Shown here: positions 36,596 through 45,672 of the stretch, in pieces
Numbering within the stretch: position 1 is the stretch's first letter
Layout: each line of letters opens with the position of its first letter
Source of the DNA: Niveibacterium terrae
Lineage (GTDB): Bacteria; Pseudomonadota; Gammaproteobacteria; Burkholderiales; Rhodocyclaceae
Reading direction: 5' to 3'
Length of the DNA stretch: 64,000 nt
Assembly (NCBI RefSeq): GCF_048213115.1
Contig: NZ_CP172404.1
Location: forward strand, 1,364,001-1,428,000
Program-made: the position numbers and the translations under genes
Notes under the pieces: generated by a model
The model's input: the letters and a program-made list of their open reading frames with translations, nothing else
Database searches by the model: none
Told to the model about the DNA's origin: nothing

Positions 36596-39343
36596 TCAGC
36601 CCGAATTGCGCAGGCCGGCCGCGATGCCGTTGATCGAAAGGTGGATGCCGCGTTTGATCCGGTCTTCCTGGTGCCCGTCGCGGTAGCGCTGGAGCAGCTC
36701 GACCTGGACGTGGTTGAGCGGATCGAGATACGGGAAGCGGTTGCGGATCGAGCGCTTCAGGAGCGGGTTGCCGTCGAGCAGCTCCTTCTGGCCGGAGATC
36801 TCGAGCAGCACGGCTATCGTGCTCTGATGCTCGCCACGGATGCGCGGGAAGATCGCGTTGCGCAGCGCCTCGTCGCGAACCAGCTCCGCATAGCGCGAAG
36901 CGATCGCGATGTCACTCTTCGCGAGGACCATGTCCATGTTCGACAGGGTCGAGGCGAAGAAAGGCCATTCCTTGTACATCGCCTGCAGAATCGCCATGCC
37001 GTCCGGGCGTTCGGCGACGAAGGCCTTGACTGCGGAGCCGAAGCCGTACCAGCCCGGCAGCATCAGCCGGCACTGGGCCCACGAGAACACCCAGGGAATC
37101 GCGCGCAGATCCTCGATCGCGGTCGATTTCTTGCGCGAAGCCGGGCGCGAGCCGATATTGAGGTTCGCGATCTCGGAGATCACGGTCGATTCCCAGAAGT
37201 ACTGCTCGAAACCTTCGGTCTCGTAGACGAGGCCGCGGTAGGCCTTGAAGGCCAGGTCCGAGAGCCTGTCCATCACTTCGAGGTACTCGGCGCGCGGAGC
37301 GGCGCCCGGGTGGGCCAGCACGGTCGCTTCAAAGGTCGCGGCAGCCAGCACTTCGAGGTTGCGCTGCCCGACTTCCGGGTTCGCGTACTTCGACGAGATC
37401 ACCTCGCCCTGTTCGGTCATCCGGATCCGGCCCTGAACCGCGCCGCCCGGCTGGGCCAGGATCGCATCATAGCTGGGACCGCCGCCCCGACCGACCGAGC
37501 CGCCCCGGCCGTGGAACAGGCGCATCTTCACTTCATGCTGCTTGAACACTTCGATCAGCTGGATCTCAGCCTTGTACAGTTCCCAGCCCGAAGTCAGGAA
37601 ACCGCCGTCCTTGTTGCTGTCCGAATAGCCCAGCATCACTTCCTGGGTCTGCTTGCGCGAGGCGAGCAGCGTGCGATAGGCGGGAATCGAGAACATCCGG
37701 TCCATGACGCCCGCGGCAACCTGCAAGTCTTCGATCGTCTCGAAGAGCGGCACGATATTGACGTCGAGCGCGTCCTCGTGCGGACGCAGCAGGCCGACTT
37801 CCTTGAGCAGCACCGCCAGCTCGAGCATGTCGGAGATGCCTTCGGCCATCGAGATGATCGAATTGTGGATGCAATCCCTGCCGTAGAGCTTGTGGGCCCG
37901 GGCGGCGGTGCGGAAGATCGCGAGCTCGTCCAGGGTCTGCTTCGAGTATTCGATGTAGGGCGAGGCGAGCGGGCGCGGTGTCGCCAGCTCTTCGAGCAGC
38001 AGTTCGATCCGCGCATCCTCGTCAAGCGCGAGGTAGTCGAGCCCGGGGCGGACCGCGGCGAGCAGTTCGGCGACCGTCTGCTCGTGCACGTTCGAGTTCT
38101 GGCGCAGGTCTATCGTGGCCAGATGGAAGCCGAAGACCTTGACCGCGCGGCGCAGGCGGCGCAGGCGGCGGCTGGCGATCGTGGCCGAGCCGTTGGCGAC
38201 CAGCGAGCGATGGATGATGTCGAGGTCTTCGAGCAGCGCTTCGGGCGTCGCATAGGCCTCGCCGGTGCCGATAGGCGGGCGGCCGATGTTCTCGCCGAGC
38301 AGGCCGAACGCGGTCTGATGGACGCGGGCGTAGATGCCGGCGACCGCGCGGCGGTAGGGCTCGTCGCTGCGGTGGGGCGAGCGGTCGGCCGAGCGGTCGG
38401 CCAGATCAAGCAGGCTGTCCGAGGCCGACACCAGCAGCTGGCCCAGCGACAGTTCGCCGCCGAGCTGGTGAAGCTCGTGCAGATAGAATTCGAAGGCGAC
38501 CGTGGCCTGCAGCTTCAGCGCCTGATCCAGCACATCGGCGGTCACGAAGGGATTGCCGTCGCGATCCCCGCCGATCCAGCTGCCCATGCGCAGGAAGGGC
38601 GGCAGCTCCTGGGTTGCCTTGCTCTCGTCGTACTTCGCGAGCAGGTCTTCGAGCGCGTTGTAGAGGCGGGGCACGCCATGCAGGAAGGTGTAGCGGTAGA
38701 AGGACAGGCCGTTCTGCACTTCATCGAGCACCGAGAGCTTCGTGGGCCTGAGCATCCGGGTCTGCCACAGCGTCAGGATCGACGAGCGCAGGCACTGCTC
38801 GTTGTCGTAGGTCTCGTCGGGCGTCATCTCCAGCCGGTCGCGCGAGTCGAGCAGCTGGGAGATCCGCATCTGGCAATTGAGGATGCTCTTGCGCGACACT
38901 TCGGTCGGGTGGGCGGTCAGGACCGGGCCGACGAAAGCGTCGTCGAAGAATTCAGAGATCTGCTGCTTGCTGACTCCGGCTTCGAAGGCAGCCTGGATAG
39001 AGCGGGCCATCGAACCGACGCGCGGAGTCGAACCGGCGATCGCATGGGCGCGCGAGCGGCGGATGTGGTGCTGGTCTTCGGCAAGGTTGGACAGATGGGA
39101 GAAATAGCTGAAAGCGCGGATCACATGAATGGTCTGGTCGCGCGAGAGCGCGTCGAGCATTGATTCGAGTTCGCGCCTCGCCGCGCTGTCGTCGTCGCGA
39201 CGGAAGCGGATCGAAGTCTGGCGAATTCTCTCGATCAGATCGAAAGTGGCTTCGCCTTCCTGTGCTCGTACGGTGTCACCGAGAATCCGCCCGAGCAGGC
39301 GGATGTCTTCTTTCAGCGGAAGGTCCTTGTCCAGATCACTCAT
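36596..39343 (-). CDS. ppc: Phosphoenolpyruvate carboxylase
   Basis: Ppc (915 residues) adds bicarbonate to PEP to give oxaloacetate, refilling the TCA cycle. Hallmarks are VLTAHPTEVSRKSIL with the catalytic His, GSWIGGDRDGNPFV, GYSDSNKDGGF and FHGRGGSVGRGGGP, and the C-terminal NTG-type end as IAAGLRNSG. Length is normal. It sits on the minus strand between algR and hemC, inside an order that is contiguous in Pseudomonas. A 203-bp region separates it from the divergent hemC, with a GGGGGGAGGGGGGAGG run near its start. Confidence 0.98.
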   Translation of the reverse strand: MSDLDKDLPLKEDIRLLGRILGDTVRAQEGEATFDLIERIRQTSIRFRRDDDSAARRELESMLDALSRDQTIHVIRAFSYFSHLSNLAEDQHHIRRSRAHAIAGSTPRVGSMARSIQAAFEAGVSKQQISEFFDDAFVGPVLTAHPTEVSRKSILNCQMRISQLLDSRDRLEMTPDETYDNEQCLRSSILTLWQTRMLRPTKLSVLDEVQNGLSFYRYTFLHGVPRLYNALEDLLAKYDESKATQELPPFLRMGSWIGGDRDGNPFVTADVLDQALKLQATVAFEFYLHELHQLGGELSLGQLLVSASDSLLDLADRSADRSPHRSDEPYRRAVAGIYARVHQTAFGLLGENIGRPPIGTGEAYATPEALLEDLDIIHRSLVANGSATIASRRLRRLRRAVKVFGFHLATIDLRQNSNVHEQTVAELLAAVRPGLDYLALDEDARIELLLEELATPRPLASPYIEYSKQTLDELAIFRTAARAHKLYGRDCIHNSIISMAEGISDMLELAVLLKEVGLLRPHEDALDVNIVPLFETIEDLQVAAGVMDRMFSIPAYRTLLASRKQTQEVMLGYSDSNKDGGFLTSGWELYKAEIQLIEVFKQHEVKMRLFHGRGGSVGRGGGPSYDAILAQPGGAVQGRIRMTEQGEVISSKYANPEVGQRNLEVLAAATFEATVLAHPGAAPRAEYLEVMDRLSDLAFKAYRGLVYETEGFEQYFWESTVISEIANLNIGSRPASRKKSTAIEDLRAIPWVFSWAQCRLMLPGWYGFGSAVKAFVAERPDGMAILQAMYKEWPFFASTLSNMDMVLAKSDIAIASRYAELVRDEALRNAIFPRIRGEHQSTIAVLLEISGQKELLDGNPLLKRSIRNRFPYLDPLNHVQVELLQRYRDGHQEDRIKRGIHLSINGIAAGLRNSG

Positions 39344-39546
39344 TGTCTATGCGCTAGTACAGGGGGGAGGGGGGAGGCCCCAGGACGGCAGTCGGCAGTG
39401 GCGGCCGATGTCACGTGCGCGCTGTCGAGGCAGCAAGCCGGAGGCGACGCGAATGCAATTTTACCCGTCTTCAGCCCTCGCTCAAGGGTCAATAATTGCT
39501 CAGTGGTAACATCGCGACAGTGTTGCTTTTCCCTCTGGAGACCGCA

Positions 39547-40482
39547 TTGAGCCACGCTGCCCCCGAACTGATCCGCATCGCGACCCGCGAGAGTCCGCTG
39601 GCCCTCTGGCAGGCCCATCACGTCAAGGCGCGGCTCGAAGCACTCTATCCGGGCTGTCGGGTCGAGCTGCTGGGTCTGACGACGCGCGGAGACCAGATCC
39701 TCGACCGCAGCCTCGCGAAAGTCGGCGGCAAGGGTCTCTTCGTCAAGGAGCTTGAGGCGGCGTTGCTCGACGGTCGCGCCGATCTGGCCGTGCATTCGAT
39801 GAAGGATGTGCCGGCCGAACTGTCCCAGCCTTTCTCGATCGCGGCGATCCTCGCGCGTGAGACGCCCTTCGACGCTTTCGTCTCGAACCGCTATGCGTCG
39901 CTCGACGAGATGCCGCCGGGCGCGGTGGTCGGCACGTCCAGCCTGCGCCGCGAAGCGCAGATCCACGCGAACCATCCCTGGCTCGCGGTGAGCCCATTGC
40001 GCGGCAATCTCGGCACCCGGCTGCGCAAACTCGACGAAGGGCAGTTCGACGCGGTGATCCTCGCCGCGGCGGGTCTGATCCGGCTGGATCTGGCCGGGCG
40101 GATCAGAATGCAGCTGCCGGCCGAGGTCTCGCTCCCCGCGGCGGGGCAGGGCGCTCTGGCGATCGAGATCGTCGGGGAGCGCTCTGATCTTGCCGCCTGG
40201 CTCGCGCCGCTCGCCGATCCGCTGACGACGGGCTGTGTGTGCGCCGAGCGGGCGACGACTGAAGCGCTGGGCGGAGGCTGCGAAGTGCCGATTGGCGTTT
40301 TCGCGGTGCCCGAAGGCGAAGGGCTTTGGCTGCGCGGTTTCGTCGCGCGCCCGGATGGCGAACGCTTCGCCCGGGCCGAGGCGCGCGGTCCGATCGGCGA
40401 AGCCGAAACGCTGGGCCGCACGCTCGCCGAAGCGCTCAGGCGCGAGGGGGCCGACGAGATCCTCGCCTCGCTCGGGGGCTGA
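39547..40482 (+). CDS. hemC: Porphobilinogen deaminase (hydroxymethylbilane synthase)
   Basis: HemC (311 residues) joins four porphobilinogens into hydroxymethylbilane. Visible are RIATRESPLALWQAHHVK, VGGKGLFVKELEAAL, HSMKDVPAEL, SSLRREAQI, and the cofactor Cys in GGGCEVPIG. I chose TTG at 39547 because GGAG lies 6 bases before it and the protein then starts just ahead of the conserved IRIATRESPLA; another TTG at 39496 is possible but less likely. hemD follows without a gap. Confidence 0.95.
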   Translation: MSHAAPELIRIATRESPLALWQAHHVKARLEALYPGCRVELLGLTTRGDQILDRSLAKVGGKGLFVKELEAALLDGRADLAVHSMKDVPAELSQPFSIAAILARETPFDAFVSNRYASLDEMPPGAVVGTSSLRREAQIHANHPWLAVSPLRGNLGTRLRKLDEGQFDAVILAAAGLIRLDLAGRIRMQLPAEVSLPAAGQGALAIEIVGERSDLAAWLAPLADPLTTGCVCAERATTEALGGGCEVPIGVFAVPEGEGLWLRGFVARPDGERFARAEARGPIGEAETLGRTLAEALRREGADEILASLGG

Positions 40483-42360
40483 ATGAGATCGCCGGTGATC
40501 CTGGTGACCCGGCCCGCGGCCCAGGCGGTGGCTTTCGCCGATGGTCTGAGCGCGGCGGGCTTCACCCCCTGGGTGCTGCCGTTGATCGGCATCGAGGCGA
40601 TTGCTGAGCCCGAAGACCTGGACGCGATCCTGGTGGCGCTGGACGATTTCTGCTGCGCCGTCTTCGTCAGCGCCAACGCGGTCGAGCTGGGCTTGGCCGC
40701 GATCCGCGCCCGGTGCGCCTGGCCCGCGTCGCTCGCGCTTGCCGCGCCAGGGCCCGGAACGGCCAGGGTTCTGCGCGAGGCCGGATTTTCCGAAGTGCTG
40801 AGCCCCGAAATCCGCTTCGACTCTGAAGGTCTGCTGGCCTTGCCCGAATTCTCCGCGGAGGCGATTCGCGGGCGCAAAGTCCTGATCGTCGGCGGCGAGG
40901 GCGGGCGTGAACTGATCGCCGATGAACTCATCCGGCGCGGGGGGGCGGTGGTGCATCTGCGCGCTTACCGGCGCCAGCTTCTTCCCGTTCCGGTCACCGA
41001 ACTGCAGAGCGCGTTCCGCGAAGGCCGGCTCGCCGCGATCACGCTGACCAGCAGCGAAGCGGCCCGCCATCTGGGGGGCGCGCTCGAAGGCGAGTGCGGA
41101 CTCAAGGCGCTGCCCGTCTTTGCGCCGCATCCGCGTATTGTCGAGGCGGCGCAAATGGCCGGTTTCACGGAAGTGATCCAGACTGATGCTGCGGATCCGG
41201 GTTTGCTGGCCGGGATCGCGCGATACTTCAACGACGCCGGCGATCGCTCCGGTTATGGTTATCATTGCGGCATGGAAAACGACAACACCACCAGTTTGCC
41301 CGAATCGGCTCCGGTCGCGCCGCGCAATCGCCTGCGCACTCTGGTCGCCAATCCTTTCGTCGTCATCTCGCTGATCGCGCTGATCCTGCTCGCCTGGCAG
41401 TGGCTGGAGATGCGTACGCGCCTCGAAGTGCTGCAGCAGCAGGTCGCGCTTCGTCTGGGCGAGTCCGACGCCGCGACGCGGGAAGTCCGCTCCCAGTCCC
41501 GTGACGCGGTCGAGCGCATCCAGGCCCAGGGCAACCGTCTCGCCGTCATCGAGGCGAAACTCTCCGAGGCCCAGGGCCAGCAGGCCGCGCTCGAGGCGCT
41601 CTACCAGGATCTGTCGCGTTCGCGCGACGAAGCGGTGCTGGCCGAAGTCGAGCAGGCGCTCAACATCGCCCAGCAGCAGCTGCAGCTTGCCGGCAATGTC
41701 CAGGCGGCTTTGATCGCGCTGCAGAGCGCCGATGCGCGTCTGGCAGATCTGTCGCGCCCCCAATTGTTGCCGCTCAGGAAATCGATAGGACGCGACATCG
41801 AGAAATTGAAAGCGTTGCCGATGGCCGACACCTCGACGCTGGGGCTTGCGCTCGAGAACCTGATCGATCGCGTTGATGCGCTGCCTCTGGCTTTCGAGCA
41901 TTCGCCGCCCAAGCCTTCGCGCAAGCAGCTGCACGCGAAGAGGGCTAAGTCCGTCGCCGTCGCGGCCTCTGCCGCGCCGGTCGAGGAGCCCGGGTTCTTC
42001 TCGGCGTTGCTTGCCGATTTCTGGAACGAAGTGAAGCAGGTGATCCGCGTCGAGCGTCTCGACCGGCCCGATCCGGCCCTGCTTTCGCCGAGCCAGGCGG
42101 TGTTCCTGCGCGAGAACCTGAGGCTGCGCCTGCTCTCGGCTCGCCTCGCGCTGCTGCAGCGCGACGGCCGGGTGTTCAGGGACGATACCCAGCAGGCCGG
42201 GGTCTGGATCGAGCGCTATTTCGATACAGCCGACCGGGATGTCGCGCAGAGGCTCGCGGAGCTGAAGAAGATGCAGTCGGTCAGGCTCTCGCTCGAACTG
42301 CCCAATCTCAACGAATCGCTCGCGAACCTGCGCAATGCGCGCCTCGCGGGCTCGCGCTGA
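40483..42360 (+). CDS. hemD: Fused uroporphyrinogen-III synthase HemD and membrane protein HemX
   Basis: The 625-residue protein has HemD in residues 1-255 (VILVTRPAAQAVAFADGL, FVSANAVELGL, VLIVGGEGGRELIADELI, ITLTSSEAARHLGG). From about 264 (MENDNTTSLP) it is HemX: one membrane helix (FVVISLIALILLAWQW), a coiled coil with VLQQQVALRLGE, and a domain with LLSARLALLQRDGRVF. HemD closes hydroxymethylbilane to uroporphyrinogen III; HemX is thought to be a membrane anchor or regulator. No stop lies between, and this fused form is known in betaproteobacteria. The ATG abuts the hemC stop. Confidence 0.95.
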   Translation: MRSPVILVTRPAAQAVAFADGLSAAGFTPWVLPLIGIEAIAEPEDLDAILVALDDFCCAVFVSANAVELGLAAIRARCAWPASLALAAPGPGTARVLREAGFSEVLSPEIRFDSEGLLALPEFSAEAIRGRKVLIVGGEGGRELIADELIRRGGAVVHLRAYRRQLLPVPVTELQSAFREGRLAAITLTSSEAARHLGGALEGECGLKALPVFAPHPRIVEAAQMAGFTEVIQTDAADPGLLAGIARYFNDAGDRSGYGYHCGMENDNTTSLPESAPVAPRNRLRTLVANPFVVISLIALILLAWQWLEMRTRLEVLQQQVALRLGESDAATREVRSQSRDAVERIQAQGNRLAVIEAKLSEAQGQQAALEALYQDLSRSRDEAVLAEVEQALNIAQQQLQLAGNVQAALIALQSADARLADLSRPQLLPLRKSIGRDIEKLKALPMADTSTLGLALENLIDRVDALPLAFEHSPPKPSRKQLHAKRAKSVAVAASAAPVEEPGFFSALLADFWNEVKQVIRVERLDRPDPALLSPSQAVFLRENLRLRLLSARLALLQRDGRVFRDDTQQAGVWIERYFDTADRDVAQRLAELKKMQSVRLSLELPNLNESLANLRNARLAGSR

Positions 42361-42370
42361 GGAGGCCCGG

Positions 42371-43537
42371 ATGCGTGCCTTGCTGTGGCTGATCGGAATC
42401 TTTGCGCTGGCCGTGAGTCTGGCAATCGTTGCCCGCTATAACGACGCCTATGCGCTGTTCGTGTGGTCGCCCTGGCGGCTGCACATTTCGCTGAACCTGC
42501 TGGCCATTGTGAGCCTCGTCGTGTTCTTTGTCGGCTATTCGGGTCTGCGTATCGTGATCCGTACGCTGGAATTGCCCGCGGCGGTCGCCGCTTTTCGCGA
42601 CCGTCAAAAGCGCATGCACGCCCGGCAGAGCCTGCGCGATGCGCAGCGCTATCTGCTCGAAGGACGCTATGGGCGCGCCTACGCCCAGGCTCAAGCGGCC
42701 TGGGAGTCGGGGTGGTCGCGCGGCCTCGCGGCGCTGATCGCGGCGCGCGCCGCGCACGCGCTGCGCGAGTTCGTCCGCTGCGAAGAGTGGCTCGCGAAAG
42801 CGGCGCAGAGCGATGACGAGGTCCGGATCGCGCGTCTGATGACCGAAGCGGAATTCGCCGTTGCGGACCGTCGTTTCGATATCGCTGCCGAGCGTCTGGA
42901 GAGCCTGCGTTCGGGCGGCTACCGGCATATCGCGGCGCTGCGTCTGTCGCTGCAGGCCTGCTCCGCGCTCGGTCAGTGGGGGGAGGTGTTGCGCCTGGCC
43001 CGCCAGCTTGCGAAGCACCATGCCCTGACCGCGGATCAGGCTGCGCCGCTGATCCGCCGCGCGCACCTTGAAACCTTGCGCGAGAGCGAGGCTGCGGAGC
43101 TGGGCCGCCATTGGCGGCAGATCCCGCGCGCTGAGCGCGAGGATCTGTCGCTGGTCCGCGATGCGGCGCCGCTGCTCAATGCCGCGGGCGAGAGCGCTCT
43201 GGCCTCTGAGGCTCTTCAGCATGCGCTCGACGCGAACTGGGATTCGTCTCTGGCCGAGCTCTATGGTCGGCTCGAAGGGGGGAATGTCGTCGAGCGCATC
43301 GCCGCTGCCGAAGCCTGGCTGCGCGACCACCGCGACGATGCCCGGCTGCTGCTGGCCCTGGGCCGGCTCTGCCTGCAGGTTCAGCTGTGGGGCAAGGCGC
43401 AGAGCTATATTGAGGCTTCGCTGTCGATCGCTCCGAGCCGGGCTGCCCACCTGGAACTTGCCCGCCTTTCCGAGAAACTAAAACGCGCTGACGTTGCCTT
43501 GCAGCATTTCCGTCTTGCAGCCGAGATGGAGTGCTGA
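42371..43537 (+). CDS. hemY: Heme biosynthesis-associated TPR protein HemY
   Basis: The 388-residue protein starts MRALLWLIGIFALAVSLAIV, has two N-terminal membrane helices (about 4-24 and 41-65), then TPR repeats (LEGRYGRAYAQAQAAWE, LRLARQLAKHH, LLLALGRLCLQVQLWGKA). It is the proteobacterial HemY of the hemCDXY operon, not protoporphyrinogen oxidase. A GGAGGCCCGG site precedes ATG 42371, ten bases after hemDX; the in-frame start at 42335 is rejected. Confidence 0.92.
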   Translation: MRALLWLIGIFALAVSLAIVARYNDAYALFVWSPWRLHISLNLLAIVSLVVFFVGYSGLRIVIRTLELPAAVAAFRDRQKRMHARQSLRDAQRYLLEGRYGRAYAQAQAAWESGWSRGLAALIAARAAHALREFVRCEEWLAKAAQSDDEVRIARLMTEAEFAVADRRFDIAAERLESLRSGGYRHIAALRLSLQACSALGQWGEVLRLARQLAKHHALTADQAAPLIRRAHLETLRESEAAELGRHWRQIPRAEREDLSLVRDAAPLLNAAGESALASEALQHALDANWDSSLAELYGRLEGGNVVERIAAAEAWLRDHRDDARLLLALGRLCLQVQLWGKAQSYIEASLSIAPSRAAHLELARLSEKLKRADVALQHFRLAAEMEC

Positions 43538-43620
43538 GCTGGCGCAGGGTTTATTCATTTCGGGTTTGCTGTTTATGACGTTCTTCTGGCAATCTGCAGC
43601 GCTCTTGAGTGGAGGCGGAA

Positions 43621-44844
43621 ATGAAGAAAATCGGCAGCTGGATTCTCGGATGTTTACTGGCAACTGCTCTTGTCGCGCCCGCGTATGCGGCCGATGAGGC
43701 GATGAAGCCGATACGGATCGGCGTGATCGGTCCGTACTCGGGGGGCTCCGCGTCGATGGGCATTTCGATGCTGCATGCGGTGCGTCTGGCCGTCTCGGAA
43801 GTGAACTGGAAGGGTGGTCTGCTCGGTCGCCCTGTCCAGCTCGTCGAGAAGGACGACGAGGCCAATCCCGCCAAGGGCGATGCGGCGGCCCGCGACCTGG
43901 TCGAGAAGGACAAAGTCGATGCCGTGCTCGGCATCGCCAATACCGGGGTCGGTCTGCTGGCCCTGAAGCGCTTTCAGCAGGCAAAGATTCCGGTCATCGT
44001 GAACATGGCGGCCGGCGCTCCGCTGACCCAGCAGTTCGCGCCGCCCAAGCTCCCCGACAGCTATGTGTTCCGGCTCGCGGCCAGCGACAAGATCCAGACC
44101 GAGCGCTTGGTCGGCGAAGTGGTCAACCGGATGAAGCTGAGCAAGATCGCCCTGCTCTGCGACACCACGCCCTATGGAACCCAGGGTCTTGAACTGCTGC
44201 GCAGCGAGCTCGCCGAGAGAGGGCTCAAGCCCGTCTTCGAGGGAGGCTTTTCGATCGGTCAGACCGATATGCGTTCGCTGATCACCCAGGCCCACGCCGC
44301 GGGAGCCCAGGCCCTGATGGTCTGGGGAATCGGGCCTGAACTGGCTGCGATCGCGAAAGAGCGCACCAAGCAGGGTTTGAAAGTCCCGCTGCTGGGGAGC
44401 TGGACCCTGTCGCTGGACAACTTCATCAAGGGCGCAGGCAAGGCAGGCGATGGGGCCAAGATGACCCAGACCTTCATCGCCGAGCCGATCACCTCCCGGC
44501 GCCAGGAGTTCCTGATCTCTTTCCGCAAGCAGTCCAAGATGGAAGCGATCCCTTCCGCGGTCTCCGCGGCTCAGGGCTACGATTCCGTGCTGATTCTCGC
44601 GGCGGCGATCAAACAGGCCAACAGCGTGAACGGAACGGCTGTCCGCAACGCGCTTGAAAACCTGAAAGCACAGGTCCTGGGCATCGTGACGACTTACGAC
44701 AAGCCCTACTCGCGCGCCAGCCACGAAGCCTTCAGCGAGGACATGGTCGTGACCGGCGAAGTGCGCGATGGCCGCGTCGTGTTTGCGCACAAGGAGGAGA
44801 TCAATGCGGTGATCCTCGGCAAGCGCTCTTCGGCGCGCCACTGA
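43621..44844 (+). CDS. ABC transporter periplasmic substrate-binding protein (branched-chain amino acid type)
   Basis: The 407-residue protein has a signal peptide (LLATALVAPAYA) and a Peripla_BP_6-type domain: IRIGVIGPYSGGSASMG, VQLVEKDDEANPAKG, VDAVLGIANTGVGLL, ALMVWGIGPELAAIAKE. This family binds leucine-like amino acids, amides or aromatic acids for uptake; the ligand cannot be told. A GGAGGCGGAA ribosome site precedes the ATG. No permease or ATPase genes are beside it in the window, so it works with a transporter encoded elsewhere. A 6-bp GC hairpin (44852-44866) follows the stop. Confidence 0.9.
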   Translation: MKKIGSWILGCLLATALVAPAYAADEAMKPIRIGVIGPYSGGSASMGISMLHAVRLAVSEVNWKGGLLGRPVQLVEKDDEANPAKGDAAARDLVEKDKVDAVLGIANTGVGLLALKRFQQAKIPVIVNMAAGAPLTQQFAPPKLPDSYVFRLAASDKIQTERLVGEVVNRMKLSKIALLCDTTPYGTQGLELLRSELAERGLKPVFEGGFSIGQTDMRSLITQAHAAGAQALMVWGIGPELAAIAKERTKQGLKVPLLGSWTLSLDNFIKGAGKAGDGAKMTQTFIAEPITSRRQEFLISFRKQSKMEAIPSAVSAAQGYDSVLILAAAIKQANSVNGTAVRNALENLKAQVLGIVTTYDKPYSRASHEAFSEDMVVTGEVRDGRVVFAHKEEINAVILGKRSSARH

Positions 44845-44964
44845 GTCCAGGCCGGGCTCCGCCCGGTGAGCGGGGGCGTCGACTGATGGGGTTTTCCCGC
44901 TTGTGCTAAGCTCGGCGCCGGGCCTTGTCTGGCCCGCTCATCGAACCCATGCCTTGGAGCCCGA

Positions 44965-45615
44965 GTGGAACTGCTCAGCGATTTCCTCAACATCGTCCTG
45001 CACCTGGATCAACATCTCGCGGCCTGGGTGGCGCTTTACGGGATAGGGATCTACGCGATCCTGTTCGCGGTGATCTTCTGCGAGACGGGGCTTGTCGTGA
45101 CGCCTTTCCTGCCGGGAGACTCGCTGCTCTTCGTCGCCGGAGCGCTGGCCGCGACCGGCGGCATGGACATCCGCCTGCTCTCGGGCCTGCTCTTCCTGGC
45201 CGCAGTGCTTGGCGACAACGTCAACTACTGGATCGGTCGCGGGATAGGGCCGCGGGTTTTCCGTTGGGAGAATTCGCGCCTCTTCAACCGCAAGGCTTTC
45301 GACAAGACCCATTCCTTTTTTGAGCACCACGGTGGCAAGACGATCATCCTTGCCCGCTTCATGCCGCTGGTGCGGACTTTCTCGCCCTTTGTCGCCGGCG
45401 TCGCGAAGATGGACTATCGCCGCTTCCTGCCGCTGGATCTGCTCGGCGGCGGGCTGTGGATCTTCTCGCTGACCCTGGCCGGTTACTGGTTCGGCAATCA
45501 GCCCTGGATCAAGCAGAACCTCTCGATCGTGATCTTCGCGATCATCGGAATCTCGCTGCTGCCTTTGGCTGTGGGCTATCTGCGCGGGCATCTCGCGCGC
45601 CGGGCCGCGGTCTGA
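44965..45615 (+). CDS. DedA family membrane protein
   Basis: The 216-residue protein has the DedA pattern: FCETGLVVTPFLPGDSLLFVAGALAA, GDNVNYWIGRGIG, FFEHHGGKTIILARFMPLVRTFSPFVAGVAKMDY, and final hydrophobic helices. DedA proteins sit in the inner membrane and affect proton gradient, lipid flipping and drug tolerance. A GGAG precedes the GTG start at 44965. The 120-bp upstream region contains only short GC-rich repeats. A hairpin follows, just before purN. Confidence 0.92.
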   Translation: MELLSDFLNIVLHLDQHLAAWVALYGIGIYAILFAVIFCETGLVVTPFLPGDSLLFVAGALAATGGMDIRLLSGLLFLAAVLGDNVNYWIGRGIGPRVFRWENSRLFNRKAFDKTHSFFEHHGGKTIILARFMPLVRTFSPFVAGVAKMDYRRFLPLDLLGGGLWIFSLTLAGYWFGNQPWIKQNLSIVIFAIIGISLLPLAVGYLRGHLARRAAV

Positions 45616-45637
45616 CCGAATTCCCGATCATTGCAAC

Positions 45638-45666
45638 GGCCAGTCTTGCGGGACCGGCCCGTTTTT
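45638..45666 (+). terminator. Hairpin with T-run between dedA and purN
   Basis: GGCCAGTC (45638-45645), loop TTGCGG, GACCGGCC (45652-45659) with one mismatch, followed by CGTTTTT. It lies six bases before the purN ATG, so it could end the dedA transcript, or attenuate read-through into purN. Confidence 0.65.
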
Positions 45667-45672
45667 ACTGAC

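Noticed and set aside
36524..39163. 879-codon plus-strand open frame
   Set aside because: It lies antisense to ppc, which has all catalytic motifs; composition is Arg/Asp/Val rich and no domain is visible.
39340..41934. 864-codon minus-strand open frame
   Set aside because: Antisense to hemC and hemDX; a shadow.
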